This document shows positions 46,538 through 56,161 of a stretch of 64,000 bases of DNA, in pieces. The DNA is from Saprospiraceae bacterium. Its GTDB lineage: Bacteria > Bacteroidota > Bacteroidia > Chitinophagales > Saprospiraceae. Under the pieces are notes generated by a model. That model searched no databases and had not been told where the DNA came from. It saw only the letters and a list, made by a program, of their open reading frames with translations. The DNA is taken from NCBI GenBank assembly GCA_016714085.1, contig JADJNW010000016.1:124001-188000 (forward strand). Direction: 5' to 3'. Both the position numbers and the translations under genes were made by a program. Each line of letters begins with the position of its first letter. The first letter of the stretch is position 1.

Positions 46538-47173
46538 ATGGAGATTTCCGTTTTATATGAATCGAAATGGCTTTTGGCTATTAATAAACCTGCGGGATTA
46601 TTGGTAGAGCATTCTGCTTACTATCCTTCGGTGGAAGATTGGGCTAAATCTTATATTGCAAAACAAGAAAAACAACCTTTTGTAGGGATCGTGCATCGCT
46701 TGGATCGAGCGGTGAGTGGGGTTTTGATGATCGCCAAAAGAAAAGCTGCGTTACAAAATCTCCATGAACAATTTCGAGAACGACAAGTACAAAAGACCTA
46801 TCTGACCTTAGTCGAGAAAATGCCACCAGATGAGAATGGTATGCTGACGCATTGGCTTCGCAAGGATTTACCATCAATAAAAGCATTTATTTTTGACAAG
46901 CCGACCGAAAATACACAAGAATGTCGCTTGAGCTATCGAGTTGTAGAAAAAAAATCGATTGGAATCTTGATGGAAATAGATTTACATACAGGCAAATTCC
47001 ATCAAATCCGGGCGCAATTGGCGCATATTGGTTGTCCTATTCTTGGCGACATTAAATATGGCTCTACTGTTTCTTATCAACCAGATGCAATCGCGCTTCA
47101 CGCTTGGCGTTTGCGTGTTGCAGAGCCAATGAATGGTGAAATTCTCACCATAGAAGCGCCGATTCCATTTTAA
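46538..47173 (+). CDS. RluA-family pseudouridine synthase
   Basis: A 211-residue protein without an N-terminal S4 domain. LLAINKPAGLLVEHSAYYP and VGIVHRLDRAVSGVLMIAKR contain the HRLD catalytic motif with the nucleophilic Asp. IDLHTGKFHQIRAQLAHIGC and PILGDIKYG complete the fold. It isomerises uridine in rRNA or tRNA; the target site is unknown. It is short for RluC/RluD but normal for the RluA-like group. It converges on lptD, with only 2 bp between their stop codons. Confidence 0.92.
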   Translation: MEISVLYESKWLLAINKPAGLLVEHSAYYPSVEDWAKSYIAKQEKQPFVGIVHRLDRAVSGVLMIAKRKAALQNLHEQFRERQVQKTYLTLVEKMPPDENGMLTHWLRKDLPSIKAFIFDKPTENTQECRLSYRVVEKKSIGILMEIDLHTGKFHQIRAQLAHIGCPILGDIKYGSTVSYQPDAIALHAWRLRVAEPMNGEILTIEAPIPF

Positions 47174-47175
47174 TT

Positions 47176-49919
47176 TTACCGGAATGCATTCAATGTGTCA
47201 GCATTGTTGCGTTGGTAAGGCAATTTCAGGAAGCCAAGCGTACCAGGCTTTACAGAGATATAAAAGCTGTACGTACCACGTGTTGGTTGTGTATTCATCC
47301 CCATTTCCCAGCAATGCAAGTCGCGCGAGAAGCCCAACGAAGGATAGGTTAAATCCTTGCGTACAAAGTCGTAGCCGATATTACCAATATTGATTCGCCA
47401 ATTTTTAGTGAGCGCAATGCTGCCTTGCACATTGATGGAATTGAGCGATAGGTCAAAATTAGATTTGCCGGTTTTATTGTCAGTATTCCAACCAAAAACG
47501 AAATTGTGATTGATACTGAAATTTTCAAACAAGCTTAGAAAATCTTCTTCTTTGGGTGCTTGATTCGGTCGATTGTTCAAATCTTCTACTACCTCTTCTT
47601 CCTTTCCTTGGAAAATCGCCCTGATTTTGCCAACAGTCAAGCTAGTATTGAAACGCAGATTGGCATCAGAAAAACGTAATAACTTACCGTTTTCACGAAA
47701 ATTAAAACGGTCAATCCTTCTAAAATTCCCATTTGTATCTGCTGCTAAGGCATAAGGATCGAAACGAATGAGTGTAGAAAAAAGTAGTAGCTCCCTTAAA
47801 AAATCTTGCCGTACCACTTGTAGAAACCTGGCTCCATTGCAGCGAATCGGCAGAGAAATTGTAAGAACCATTCACAACCAAATTATCAAACAACTTAATC
47901 TTCTTATCTGCTGTGTCTTTTCGGATTTTGGCTTCAAAAATATTATTGATCGAATAACCTAAAGACATTTGCTGACCCGATTGCGGCGGCTGCCCAAATG
48001 CACCCGATTCAAAGATCGAGTATTGTTGAAGCGAATCAGGGAAACGGGTATCGAATTGCGTAAAGCGAATGTAGTCGCGGTCTTCATTATAGCCTGGGGC
48101 ATAGCTGAGCGAAGTGCTGATTTTGGCGACGTGCCGCAAGCCGCGCAACCAACCTTGTCTAAACTGCAGTGTACCAAATAGTTGTGTGTTGAGACTTATG
48201 CCTGCTGAAAAGGTACGGAACGATTCAAAACCAAACTGTCTTAAGGGTATTCAAGGTACCATATCGCAATGTATCATAAACATATCGAGATAAAGTACTA
48301 TCAGGATTGAATACTAAGGTGCTATCGCCAATTACAATTGTCGGGTCAAATTCTTTACGTAAGGTATTAAAATACCAAACTTCTTCAAAATTGACGCCAG
48401 GATTCAGGTTGAAAAATTTAAACAATTTGAAAGATGTGCCACTTGTGGCGGTCTGACGCATCCCATATTGACCATTTTCAAACATCTCTTTGGTAAACAG
48501 CGTCGTATCGGCGGTGGTGAAGGCGCTGCGAGCATCAGCGGTGTAACGCAAAGTGACAGATTCGTACCATTTCTCTTGCCCTGTGCGTTCCTTTTTCTTG
48601 AAAGGGTAAAGCGTTTGCGTCAGGAATTGCAAATTCGGAAAAGTCAAGTTGACCGTTCTAGTGAGTGAATTCTGAGAGTGATTTAGTGCAGCACTAAAGC
48701 TGATGGGTTTATCCTGCCAAACTTTATTAAATGAAAAATTGGAATTCAATTGATTTTGCAAAACGCTATAAGCGTCGTTATTGACTCGGCTATTGAAATT
48801 GCTGGTCTGTATATTGATCGAACCGCCCAAAGTAATGCTTGGATGCGCCGCTCGATCTTGCCGATGCGACCAGGTAAAGCGAATGGGCATAGAGCGATCA
48901 ATCGTACCTTCTGCATTTTCGGTAGGCAGGCTCTCCACGCTCAATTGTAAATTACCACTGAATTTATAGCGTTTGCGGTAGTCGGAAGCTACTGTGACGC
49001 CCCATCTGTTTTTTAAATAAAGATTAGATCGAACAGCTAAATTAAAATTATCCCCCAAAGGAAAAAACCATCCTACATCGCGCAAGCCAAAGCCCCAGGC
49101 GTCTGAGTATTCGTAATCACTGGGAAACAGCAATCCCGTGCTGCGCCCTTTGCTGAGCGGAAAGAAGCCAAAAGGCAGCCATAGCGGCGTCGGTATACCC
49201 ATAATCTCCAGATTGGAAGGGCCGACTACCGCTAATTTATTGGGAATTACTTTTTGTTTGGCGCTGCGAATGCCAAAATGCGGTTCATCGGCTGTGCAAG
49301 TAGTAAAGATAGCGCCTTCGCTGAAGACAATATCATTGGCGCGAGTCGTATCTCCTGGAATTTGTTCGCCACTAATAAATTTAGAGCGCGTTCCTTTTAC
49401 AACCACGTCATTTTGTTGCGTTGTGACATCATACACAACTCCTTTACGGGTTTGAAAATTATAACGCATCGAATCCGCATTAAACTTTTGTTCGCCGTCA
49501 GCAAATTCGGGGAATCCGGCCATATTGCCAACGCTATCCGGCCAGCCCGAAGCCGTGACAATACTGGTCGCCCAATCCAACACGATATAATCTGCTTTCA
49601 AAGAAATCGTCGTATAATTAGCATAAGCATCACCCCAAAGATAGACTTTGCGATTGCGCACATCGAGGTACATGGAATCATTAGAGCCATAATCTACTTG
49701 AGCATCCAGTGAATCCTGGGAATATTTGATATTGAAAAGAAGACTATCTTGATTGTTGACAGAAAAAGAATCGCGTGGAACAGTCGTTCTGCCTGCGCTA
49801 CGCCCGGTATTCCTTTGCGGAATGCTGTCGCGCCTGGTCGGAGGCTCTGTTTGTGCCTGCGCCGAAAGCGAAAAAATCGCCCAGGAAAAAAATATTGCAA
49901 AGTATAGCTTTGCTTTCAA
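47176..49919 (-). CDS. lptD: LPS-assembly protein LptD (OstA-like), two frameshifts
   Basis: Three consecutive frames (49919-48225, 48148-47720, 47871-47176) form one ~913-residue outer-membrane protein. The signal peptide is AIFFSWAIFSLSAQAQ. An OstA/LptA-like periplasmic domain follows with DSMYLDVRNRKVYLWGDAYA and VFSEGAIFTTC. The barrel part includes GIPTPLWLPFGFFPLSKGRS and GLLFPSDYEYSDAWGFGL, characteristic of Bacteroidota LptD. Removing one base in the runs at 48226-48229 and 47778-47783 gives VWFESFRTFSAGISLNTQ and GATTFSTLIRFDPYALAAD. Unlike most breaks here these are insertions. LptD inserts LPS in the outer leaflet, and a truncated form would be very harmful. Confidence 0.88.
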
Positions 49920-50015
49920 TTGATTATTTCCGTTATTTTGTAAAAATGTAGATTGTTATTAGCCGATTGTTGACTTTAATCAGCAATCACATCTATACCA
50001 GAACACTATAAGCTT

Positions 50016-51323
50016 ATGTTGACAACGACTTTGGTTGCTATTCAAACGTTCTTTTGCATTAGTTTGCCGCCGACTACCCCGGAGTTTAACACTTCGTTAG
50101 AATTCCAGCCGTTTAAAACGGAAGCACTTGGCAAAGGTATCAAACAAAGTGAAATCGGCGAAGAAGATTATCGTATAAAAACTATTGTGATCGATCCTGG
50201 TCACGGTGGGCACGATCCTGGCTGCCTGGGGTCTCATAATCATGAAAAAAATTTGGCTTTAGGCATTGCCAAAAAAGCGGCCGCTTATATCGCTGCACAA
50301 TTCCCTGATGTGCGCGTGATTATGACGCGCGAAACGGATGTTTTTATTCCATTGCACGAGCGCGCCAATATTGCCAACCAGAATAATGCCGATTTATTTA
50401 TTTCAATCCATTGCAATTATATGCCTGGAAGCCGCGCCACACATGGCACGGAGACGTATGTAATGGGTTTGCATACTGCTGAGCAAAATCTGGAAGTAGC
50501 GAAGCGGGAAAACTCAGCAATTCTGTTGGAGGAAAATTATGAGCAAAATTACGATTTCGATCCAAATTCCACGGAAGGGCATATTATGCTGAGTATGTTT
50601 CAAAATGCTTATTTGGAGCAAAGTATTCTTTTAGCAGAACGAGTGGAAGAAAAATTTGCAACGCAGGCCGGCCGGCGATCACGGGGTGTGAAGCAGGCAG
50701 GTTTTTATGTGCTGAAAGCGACAACGATGCCGAGTATTTTAATCGAAGCCGGCTTTTTGAGCAATCGGGATGAAGAGAATTTTCTAAGCACTAATGAGGG
50801 ACAAGATGTCGCAGCCAATGCTATTTTACAGGCTTTCGCCGAATATAAAAGCATTGTGGAAAGTGGCGGTGTGAATGCAACGGCTATTGTGCGTTCTGAG
50901 CCACCGCCGCCAGCCAAGCAGCCTCAAGTTGTGCGCGTTGCAGAGCAAAATACCAACGAATATATACCTTCTACTGAGGATAGAGTCGTTCGCAGTGAAC
51001 CGAAAATTATTATCAATGAATCTCCGCGTAGAAACACAGAAACAAATGCATCCATACAGTTTTGTATTCAATTAGCTGCTGCCGCTAAGCCTGTGGACGC
51101 AAGCCAGAACAAGTGGCAGGATTTGCGGTATCAAGTAGAGGTTATTCAAGAAGATAATTATTACAAATACCAGGCGCGGGGCTTCTATGACCTTGATGCT
51201 GCCTTACAAGCGAAGACCTATTTAAAATCTAAAGGCTTTCCCGATGCTTTTGTAGTGGCGTATAAAAATGGCAAAAAAATTTCGCTTGAAGATGCCAAAA
51301 AGGAATTGGGAATTAAGTACTAA
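50016..51323 (+). CDS. N-acetylmuramoyl-L-alanine amidase (AmiC-type) with C-terminal SPOR-like region
   Basis: A 435-residue Amidase_3 protein. Zinc ligands are visible in IDPGHGGHDPG (His), NHEKNLALGIA (Glu) and LFISIHCNYM (His), and the catalytic Glu in SILIEAGFLSNRDEE. The inserted helix EENYEQNYDFDPNSTEGHIML may be the regulatory one. The C-terminal ~90 residues (IQFCIQLAAAAKPVD ... AKTYLKSKGFPDAFVVAY) resemble a SPOR-type peptidoglycan-binding repeat. It cleaves the amide bond between MurNAc and L-Ala during division. It is divergent from lptD. No classical signal peptide is obvious beyond the hydrophobic MLTTTLVAIQTFFCISL start. Confidence 0.92.
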   Translation: MLTTTLVAIQTFFCISLPPTTPEFNTSLEFQPFKTEALGKGIKQSEIGEEDYRIKTIVIDPGHGGHDPGCLGSHNHEKNLALGIAKKAAAYIAAQFPDVRVIMTRETDVFIPLHERANIANQNNADLFISIHCNYMPGSRATHGTETYVMGLHTAEQNLEVAKRENSAILLEENYEQNYDFDPNSTEGHIMLSMFQNAYLEQSILLAERVEEKFATQAGRRSRGVKQAGFYVLKATTMPSILIEAGFLSNRDEENFLSTNEGQDVAANAILQAFAEYKSIVESGGVNATAIVRSEPPPPAKQPQVVRVAEQNTNEYIPSTEDRVVRSEPKIIINESPRRNTETNASIQFCIQLAAAAKPVDASQNKWQDLRYQVEVIQEDNYYKYQARGFYDLDAALQAKTYLKSKGFPDAFVVAYKNGKKISLEDAKKELGIKY

Positions 51324-51488
51324 TTAGTGTTTGAGTGTGATGGTGCGATGGTCTGTTAGTTTGAAAGTAATTGTTCAAATTTAAACTATTTCCTTTGATT
51401 TCATTCAAACACCTTAACACCAGAACACAACTCTTTCATACTCCAAACTGTTCCTTAAAAATGTTCCCGACAAAAACACGAATTACAT

Positions 51489-51496
51489 TACCTTTG
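51489..51496 (+). promoter_or_regulatory. -7 box TACCTTTG upstream of mlaD
   Basis: A perfect TAnnTTTG element 20 bp before the mlaD ATG. The -33 region at the expected spacing reads TGTT instead of TTTG. It predicts a short leader. Confidence 0.45.
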
Positions 51497-51516
51497 CAGT
51501 TCAAAAAAACGACCCG

Positions 51517-52560
51517 ATGACCATTTCAAACGAAGTAAAAGTTGGCATTCTTGCTGTAGTGGCGCTTGCGCTGTCTTTGTGGGGCTATAAATTTATCATG
51601 GGCAAAAATGCGCTTGTTTCCTCCAACCTTTTTTATGTAGAATACCGCACCGTCGATGGCTTGCAAAAAGGCACACCTGTCCGTATCAGTGGTTTTCCTG
51701 TGGGCGTGGTGGCCGATTTATATTTAAAACCCAACGATCCGGCCCGAATGGTGGTGGTTACGCTTGACTTACGTAAAGAAGTTGAAATTCCCAAAGATAC
51801 AAAGGCAACAATCATTTCTACAGGCTTCATGGGGGGCAAAGCGATTGTTTTAGAATACGATAAACCTTGTGCTGGTGAAGATTGTGCGAAAAGCGGTGAT
51901 TATTTGCAAGGCGTGACCAAGGGATTGCTCGCTTCGATGCTAAGCGTTGATGATGCCGATGCTTATGTCGATGTGCTAAAAGAAGGGTTAAATGAATTTG
52001 TAGATACTTTGAATAATGCTTTATTGAATGAAAATAGCAATTCTCCTATTGCAAGGACTGTCAAAGACTTACGCCTAACGATGGCGAATCTGCAATCGAG
52101 TACAGGACAACTGGATGGAATGCTGCGCCGCTCCTCCGGCAATATCGAAGGCACATTAGCTAATTTTGATGCGGTGACAACTACGCTCAAGGATAATAAC
52201 GACAAAATCAAAAGCATTCTCGCCAATGCTGATAATATAACGTCTGATTTGGCGGAAGCAGATTTACAAAAAACGATGGCGGAAGTGAAAACAGCGATCA
52301 GCGAACTAAGCGGCACACTCAACTCCGCGAATAGCGCCATCAAAGGTGTGAATACTACGGTTTCCAAGATCAATCAAGGCGAAGGTACATTGGGCAAGCT
52401 CTTGCAAGATGACGCCCTTTATAATGATCTCAAAGCTATGAGTACCAATATTGATTCCTTGGTAAATGATATTGAAGAACGTCCATACCGCTATCTCCCG
52501 CTGAAAAGTCGCCGAAAAGTGCAGAAATACGATCGTTTGGATGCGAAAGAGGGTAATTAA
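51517..52560 (+). CDS. mlaD: MlaD-family MCE protein
   Basis: A 347-residue protein with an N-terminal membrane anchor (VGILAVVALALSLWGYKFI), one MCE domain (LFYVEYRTVDGLQKGTPVRI, SGFPVGVVADL, TKATIISTGFMGGKAIVLE) and a long helical C-terminal part (LNEFVDTLNNALLNENS; SGTLNSANSAIKGVNTTVS). It is the periplasmic lipid-binding subunit of a Mla-type phospholipid transporter. MlaE/MlaF homologues are not next to it in this window. It follows the amidase by 194 bp. Confidence 0.9.
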   Translation: MTISNEVKVGILAVVALALSLWGYKFIMGKNALVSSNLFYVEYRTVDGLQKGTPVRISGFPVGVVADLYLKPNDPARMVVVTLDLRKEVEIPKDTKATIISTGFMGGKAIVLEYDKPCAGEDCAKSGDYLQGVTKGLLASMLSVDDADAYVDVLKEGLNEFVDTLNNALLNENSNSPIARTVKDLRLTMANLQSSTGQLDGMLRRSSGNIEGTLANFDAVTTTLKDNNDKIKSILANADNITSDLAEADLQKTMAEVKTAISELSGTLNSANSAIKGVNTTVSKINQGEGTLGKLLQDDALYNDLKAMSTNIDSLVNDIEERPYRYLPLKSRRKVQKYDRLDAKEGN

Positions 52561-52634
52561 TATTTTATCCAGAATGGGCTTCCAATTTTATAAAATTCGT
52601 CCATTCCGGATAAAATTATTATATAATTATGCTA

Positions 52635-53870
52635 TTAATTACTTTTTAACGCAGTTATTATATTACTAAAAGTAGCAGCCCCACTTGTTTTTAAATAATT
52701 ATTAGCCGTTGCAATTAAAGAATCGATATTAGCAGGACTAATATTATCCATTGCAGATTGCGATTTACTTAATGTAGGCTCTAAACGATAATATTGCAAT
52801 CCTGATTTTTTCAATTCATTTAGCTGGCTGTCCGTGACCATTTGTACTGCATCCAAAATAACATTGATAATCGTACCTCGGTCATTTTCAGCGCCTTCTA
52901 AATCATATAATTTCTCAAATATCCAGGGCGTTTCACTCCAATTCCCATCAGAAGGCACCAAACTCCCTTCATTATTGATACCAACGCCCGCATCGCCAGG
53001 ATAAAAACCTGTACCCAAAGAAATAACAATAATATTTTGCAAACTTGTTGCAATGCCTGTTCGGATTGCTTCTGTGATGCCCCAAACTGCGGGATCATTG
53101 GACATCATGCCACCATCCACTACCCATTTTTCGGCTGCGCCTGAGCGCGGACTCTGGCCACCGCCAACATGAGCTATCGGGAAATAAGTAGGTGCAGCGC
53201 TTGTGCCTCGTGCCGCCTCCCAGGCATAATAATTATTATTAGCAGATGCATTCGCATCATACCAATTAAATAAATAAGGGCCATAATCCTGCCCCTGCAC
53301 CGGATTTGATATAGCGCCACCCGTACTATTTACAATATAAGAAGTGGTAAACATTTGTTTAACCCGATTATTACTCAAACCCTGAATAAATTGATAACTA
53401 TCACTTAATGTAGTAGATACGCCGACCATTTGTTGTAAAAAAGGTTCTATTCCTTTACCATTATTATTATTGGCATAATAAGTAGCGCAAGTTTCAACTT
53501 TACAATTCTGAGGCACAAAAATATTACTACCATTTTTTTGATAAATTTGTACAATTTGATTACCTGTAAAGGGGCGATTATTATTACTAAAAACATTATT
53601 AGAAGTTAATGCCACCGAAATAAGCCCACCCGTAGAAGTACCGCCGATCAGGTCAAACAGTTGATAACTCTGCTTTCCAAGCGAGTCTTCAATAGCATCT
53701 AAAAAAATGGCAGGAATGATACCCTTGATGCCGCCACCATCAACAGCCAATATAATGGTTTTGGGCACAGCGCTTTCGATGGCATCCTCTTTAGCAATAT
53801 TATTACAACTATTATTACTAAAAAGTAAAACAATAATAAACAAGACTAAAAACAAGTTTTTGGCTTTCAT
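52635..53870 (-). CDS. Patatin-like phospholipase, lipoprotein
   Basis: A 411-residue protein with a lipoprotein signal (VLFIIVLLFSNNSC). The patatin domain has the oxyanion-hole glycine motif VDGGGIKGIIPAIFLDAIED, the nucleophile elbow IGGTSTGGLISVAL (GxSxG with Ser) and the catalytic Asp in VDGGMMSNDPAVWG. It hydrolyses acyl esters of lipids, probably on the outer membrane or cell surface. Codon content is AT- and Asn-rich compared with neighbours. It is convergent with mlaD. Confidence 0.92.
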   Translation of the reverse strand: MKAKNLFLVLFIIVLLFSNNSCNNIAKEDAIESAVPKTIILAVDGGGIKGIIPAIFLDAIEDSLGKQSYQLFDLIGGTSTGGLISVALTSNNVFSNNNRPFTGNQIVQIYQKNGSNIFVPQNCKVETCATYYANNNNGKGIEPFLQQMVGVSTTLSDSYQFIQGLSNNRVKQMFTTSYIVNSTGGAISNPVQGQDYGPYLFNWYDANASANNNYYAWEAARGTSAAPTYFPIAHVGGGQSPRSGAAEKWVVDGGMMSNDPAVWGITEAIRTGIATSLQNIIVISLGTGFYPGDAGVGINNEGSLVPSDGNWSETPWIFEKLYDLEGAENDRGTIINVILDAVQMVTDSQLNELKKSGLQYYRLEPTLSKSQSAMDNISPANIDSLIATANNYLKTSGAATFSNIITALKSN

Positions 53871-54003
53871 AATGAAATGATTTTAGGTGAAATTAAAAAA
53901 GCAGAATTAAAGGATGGTGAAAATTTGATAATTATTTGATTATCAATTATTTTTAATTATTGATTGTGGTGTAGCTATCTCTTCAGAGCAAACTGTCAAC
54001 TAC

Positions 54004-54174
54004 TTAATATTTATTCTTTTTTAATTCTTCTATTATTTCTATTACTTTTTCTTTTAGTTTTGGAATATCTGATGTAGCAACTCTCCAAACCAATCCTATA
54101 GTTACTCCAAAATATTGATGAATTACAATGTCTCGCATTCCTGCAATTCCTTTTCTTAGCCATAAATTCTTATT
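54004..54174 (-). pseudogene. HepT-type toxin remnant (C-terminal half only)
   Basis: A frame overlapping the end of mntA encodes LRKGIAGMRDIVIHQYFGVT then LVWRVATSDIPKLKEKVIEI and ends at 54004. This is the C-terminal half of a HepT/DUF86 protein, including the RDIVIHQY (Rx4HxY) ribonuclease motif. No start codon or N-terminal half precedes it; the missing half should lie where the mntA coding region ends, so it has been deleted. The remnant keeps the catalytic motif but is probably not made. Confidence 0.72.
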
Positions 54175-54440
54175 TCTTCTGCCATGATACGGTCTCTTAG
54201 TCTTGGCTTAACTGCCTGATATTCAATCAAATCTACCTTTATCCCTAAAATATCTTCCAATTCATATTTGATTCCAACAAATTCCAATAGGCTTATTTTA
54301 TTCCCCAATTCAACCAAGATATCTACATCACTTTTCTTAGTAGCTGTTCCAGTCGCCATGGATCCAAATATTCCTGCTCGCTTTATATCATGTTTTCGCA
54401 GAATTGGAATAATGATTTCTTTTAGCTCTTGTATTTTCAT
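54156..54440 (-). CDS. MntA-type nucleotidyltransferase antitoxin
   Basis: ATG 54440 gives a 94-residue nucleotidyltransferase: IIIPILRKHDIKRAGIFGSM, then the GSMATGTATKKSDVDILVEL signature with GS and DxD motifs, and the family ending YQAVKPRLRDRIMAEEIRIY. MntA AMPylates a Tyr of its partner HepT toxin. Here the HepT gene is reduced to a C-terminal half in the overlapping frame downstream, so this antitoxin is orphaned. Upstream in-frame extension to 54506 has no support. Confidence 0.88.
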   Translation of the reverse strand: MKIQELKEIIIPILRKHDIKRAGIFGSMATGTATKKSDVDILVELGNKISLLEFVGIKYELEDILGIKVDLIEYQAVKPRLRDRIMAEEIRIYG

Positions 54441-54546
54441 TATTAAAATTTTAATTGCAAGGAATATTTTTGTTGTAATATTACATCGTTTCGCTAATAT
54501 ACGCATCTATTATTAATTGTAATAACATTCTGTTAAAAGAAAAAAT

Positions 54547-55560
54547 TCACATCACATTCACCTCCGCACTCAACCGAATCCCAAATTTTACCTCCACCGA
54601 ATCAGCGATGTCCTTTGCCAACTGCCATATCTCAGCGCCTGTGGCCTTGCCATAATTGACCAGCACAAGCGCTTGTTTTTCATAGCAGCCCGCATCGCCG
54701 CGGCGGTAGCCTTTCCAGCCGCATTGCTCTATCAGCCAACCGGCGGGAATTTTAATATTACCATCTGAACCTGGAAAGGATATAATATTAGGAAAATTTT
54801 GTTGTAAAATTTCAAATTGAGTAAATGGAATTTCAGGATTTTTAAAAAAACTGCCAGAGTTGCCAATCTTCGCAGGGTCGGGGAGTTTGCTGCTGCGAAT
54901 TGTAATAACGGCATTACTCACATCATGAATAGTAGGATGCTCGATATTCATGGCTTTCAGTGTATCACGGATAGCGCCGTAGGAAATATTTATATCATGA
55001 TAATCGGATTTATTTAGTTGTAAATAAACTTGTGTAATGCAATATTGCCCTTTTAATTTCTGTTTAAAAATACTATCACGATAACCAAATTTGCAATCCT
55101 CTTTTGAAAAAGTGTGAATCTCGCCAGTAGCAATATGCATCGCTTCTAAATGATGAAAAACATCTTTTATTTCTACACCATACGCGCCAATGTTTTGAAT
55201 CGGCGCAGCGCCAACCGTGCCGGGAATCAAGGATAAATTTTCGATACCACCGAGATTATTTTCTAAACACCATATTACAAAGGAATGCCAATTTTCGCCT
55301 GCGCCTGCACGCACAATTATATATTCTTTACTTTCTTTAATAATTTCTTTACCTGCAACAGCATTTTTTATTACTAAACCATTAAAATCTTTTGTCAATA
55401 ATAAATTACTACCGCCACCCAATATTAATAATGGTTGAATATTTAATTGGAATGCTTGTCGCAATTCTTCTTCTGAATGCGCTTCTACAAAATAGGTAGC
55501 GTTCGCAGGAATACCAAAAGTATTATAAGATTGAAGATTATAATTCTCTCTGATTTTCAT
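54547..55560 (-). CDS. murB: UDP-N-acetylenolpyruvoylglucosamine reductase MurB
   Basis: ATG 55560 gives a ~337-residue protein. FAD-binding segments LQSYNTFGIPANATYFVEA and PLLILGGGSNLLLTKDFNGL, IPGTVGAAPIQNIGAYGVEI with the conserved loop, and GNSGSFFKNPEIP with the catalytic Ser are all present. The C-terminal AGWLIEQCGWKGYRRGDAGC and QALVLVNYGKATGAEIWQLA complete the type-I-like domain. It reduces the enolpyruvyl group to give UDP-MurNAc. The 5' neighbour is a membrane protein gene 55 bp upstream on the same strand. Confidence 0.95.
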   Translation of the reverse strand: MKIRENYNLQSYNTFGIPANATYFVEAHSEEELRQAFQLNIQPLLILGGGSNLLLTKDFNGLVIKNAVAGKEIIKESKEYIIVRAGAGENWHSFVIWCLENNLGGIENLSLIPGTVGAAPIQNIGAYGVEIKDVFHHLEAMHIATGEIHTFSKEDCKFGYRDSIFKQKLKGQYCITQVYLQLNKSDYHDINISYGAIRDTLKAMNIEHPTIHDVSNAVITIRSSKLPDPAKIGNSGSFFKNPEIPFTQFEILQQNFPNIISFPGSDGNIKIPAGWLIEQCGWKGYRRGDAGCYEKQALVLVNYGKATGAEIWQLAKDIADSVEVKFGIRLSAEVNVM

Positions 55561-55615
55561 GTAGTTGTTGGCTTTTCGTTTGTTCTTGTTTCTTGAGGCT
55601 TGTAGCTTGCGCTTC

Positions 55616-56155
55616 CTACTTTGGCACAAATTCAAAACCCCAAAATCCTTTTTTTACAGATAATTGAACAGAGTCGCCGCGCTGGGCATCAGGAAAAAGC
55701 GCTTCTTCCGTCAGAATTTTTAATAATTTTGTATCTCTATAAATAAAAGTTCGATAACCCGTAGGTTCTACTTTTTCATTATTCAATACGCCAAAACGAC
55801 TGCCAACGTAGGCTTCGCTTTCTACGAATTCAACAGGTATCATTTTAATATCATAAAAACTAAATAAACGATTGCTCAAGCTTGTAAATAAAGGCATAAA
55901 AATAGCAATACCCACCGTGCAAAGTAATACAATCCGAATGCGATCAACGAAGTCGTCAGCGGATTTTATGAAACGTCTTGATAATAATATTCCTATTATA
56001 ATGCCAATAACGATTGACCAAAGCGTCATGATATTCGCCTGAAAAGTTCGATTAAAATATTTAAATTCCATTACATACAATACGATCAAGCCTACTAAGC
56101 CAAATGCAATAGCAGTATAAAGAACGAAGCTTGATATATTGTTTTTATTTACCAA
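55616..56155 (-). CDS. Hypothetical inner-membrane protein
   Basis: A 179-residue protein with three membrane segments (residues ~10-29, 42-58 and 74-92) and a soluble C-terminal part with a beta pattern (VEPTGYRTFIYRDTKLLKIL; GDSVQLSVKKGFWGFEFV). I do not recognise a family. It lies 6 bp after the ABC exporter gene on the same strand and upstream of murB, so all three may be one transcript. Confidence 0.75.
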   Translation of the reverse strand: MVNKNNISSFVLYTAIAFGLVGLIVLYVMEFKYFNRTFQANIMTLWSIVIGIIIGILLSRRFIKSADDFVDRIRIVLLCTVGIAIFMPLFTSLSNRLFSFYDIKMIPVEFVESEAYVGSRFGVLNNEKVEPTGYRTFIYRDTKLLKILTEEALFPDAQRGDSVQLSVKKGFWGFEFVPK

Positions 56156-56161
56156 ATGTAA

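Noticed and set aside
54440..54506. N-terminal extension of the MntA gene
   Set aside because: The family begins at the Met at 54440, and the extension looks like intergenic sequence.
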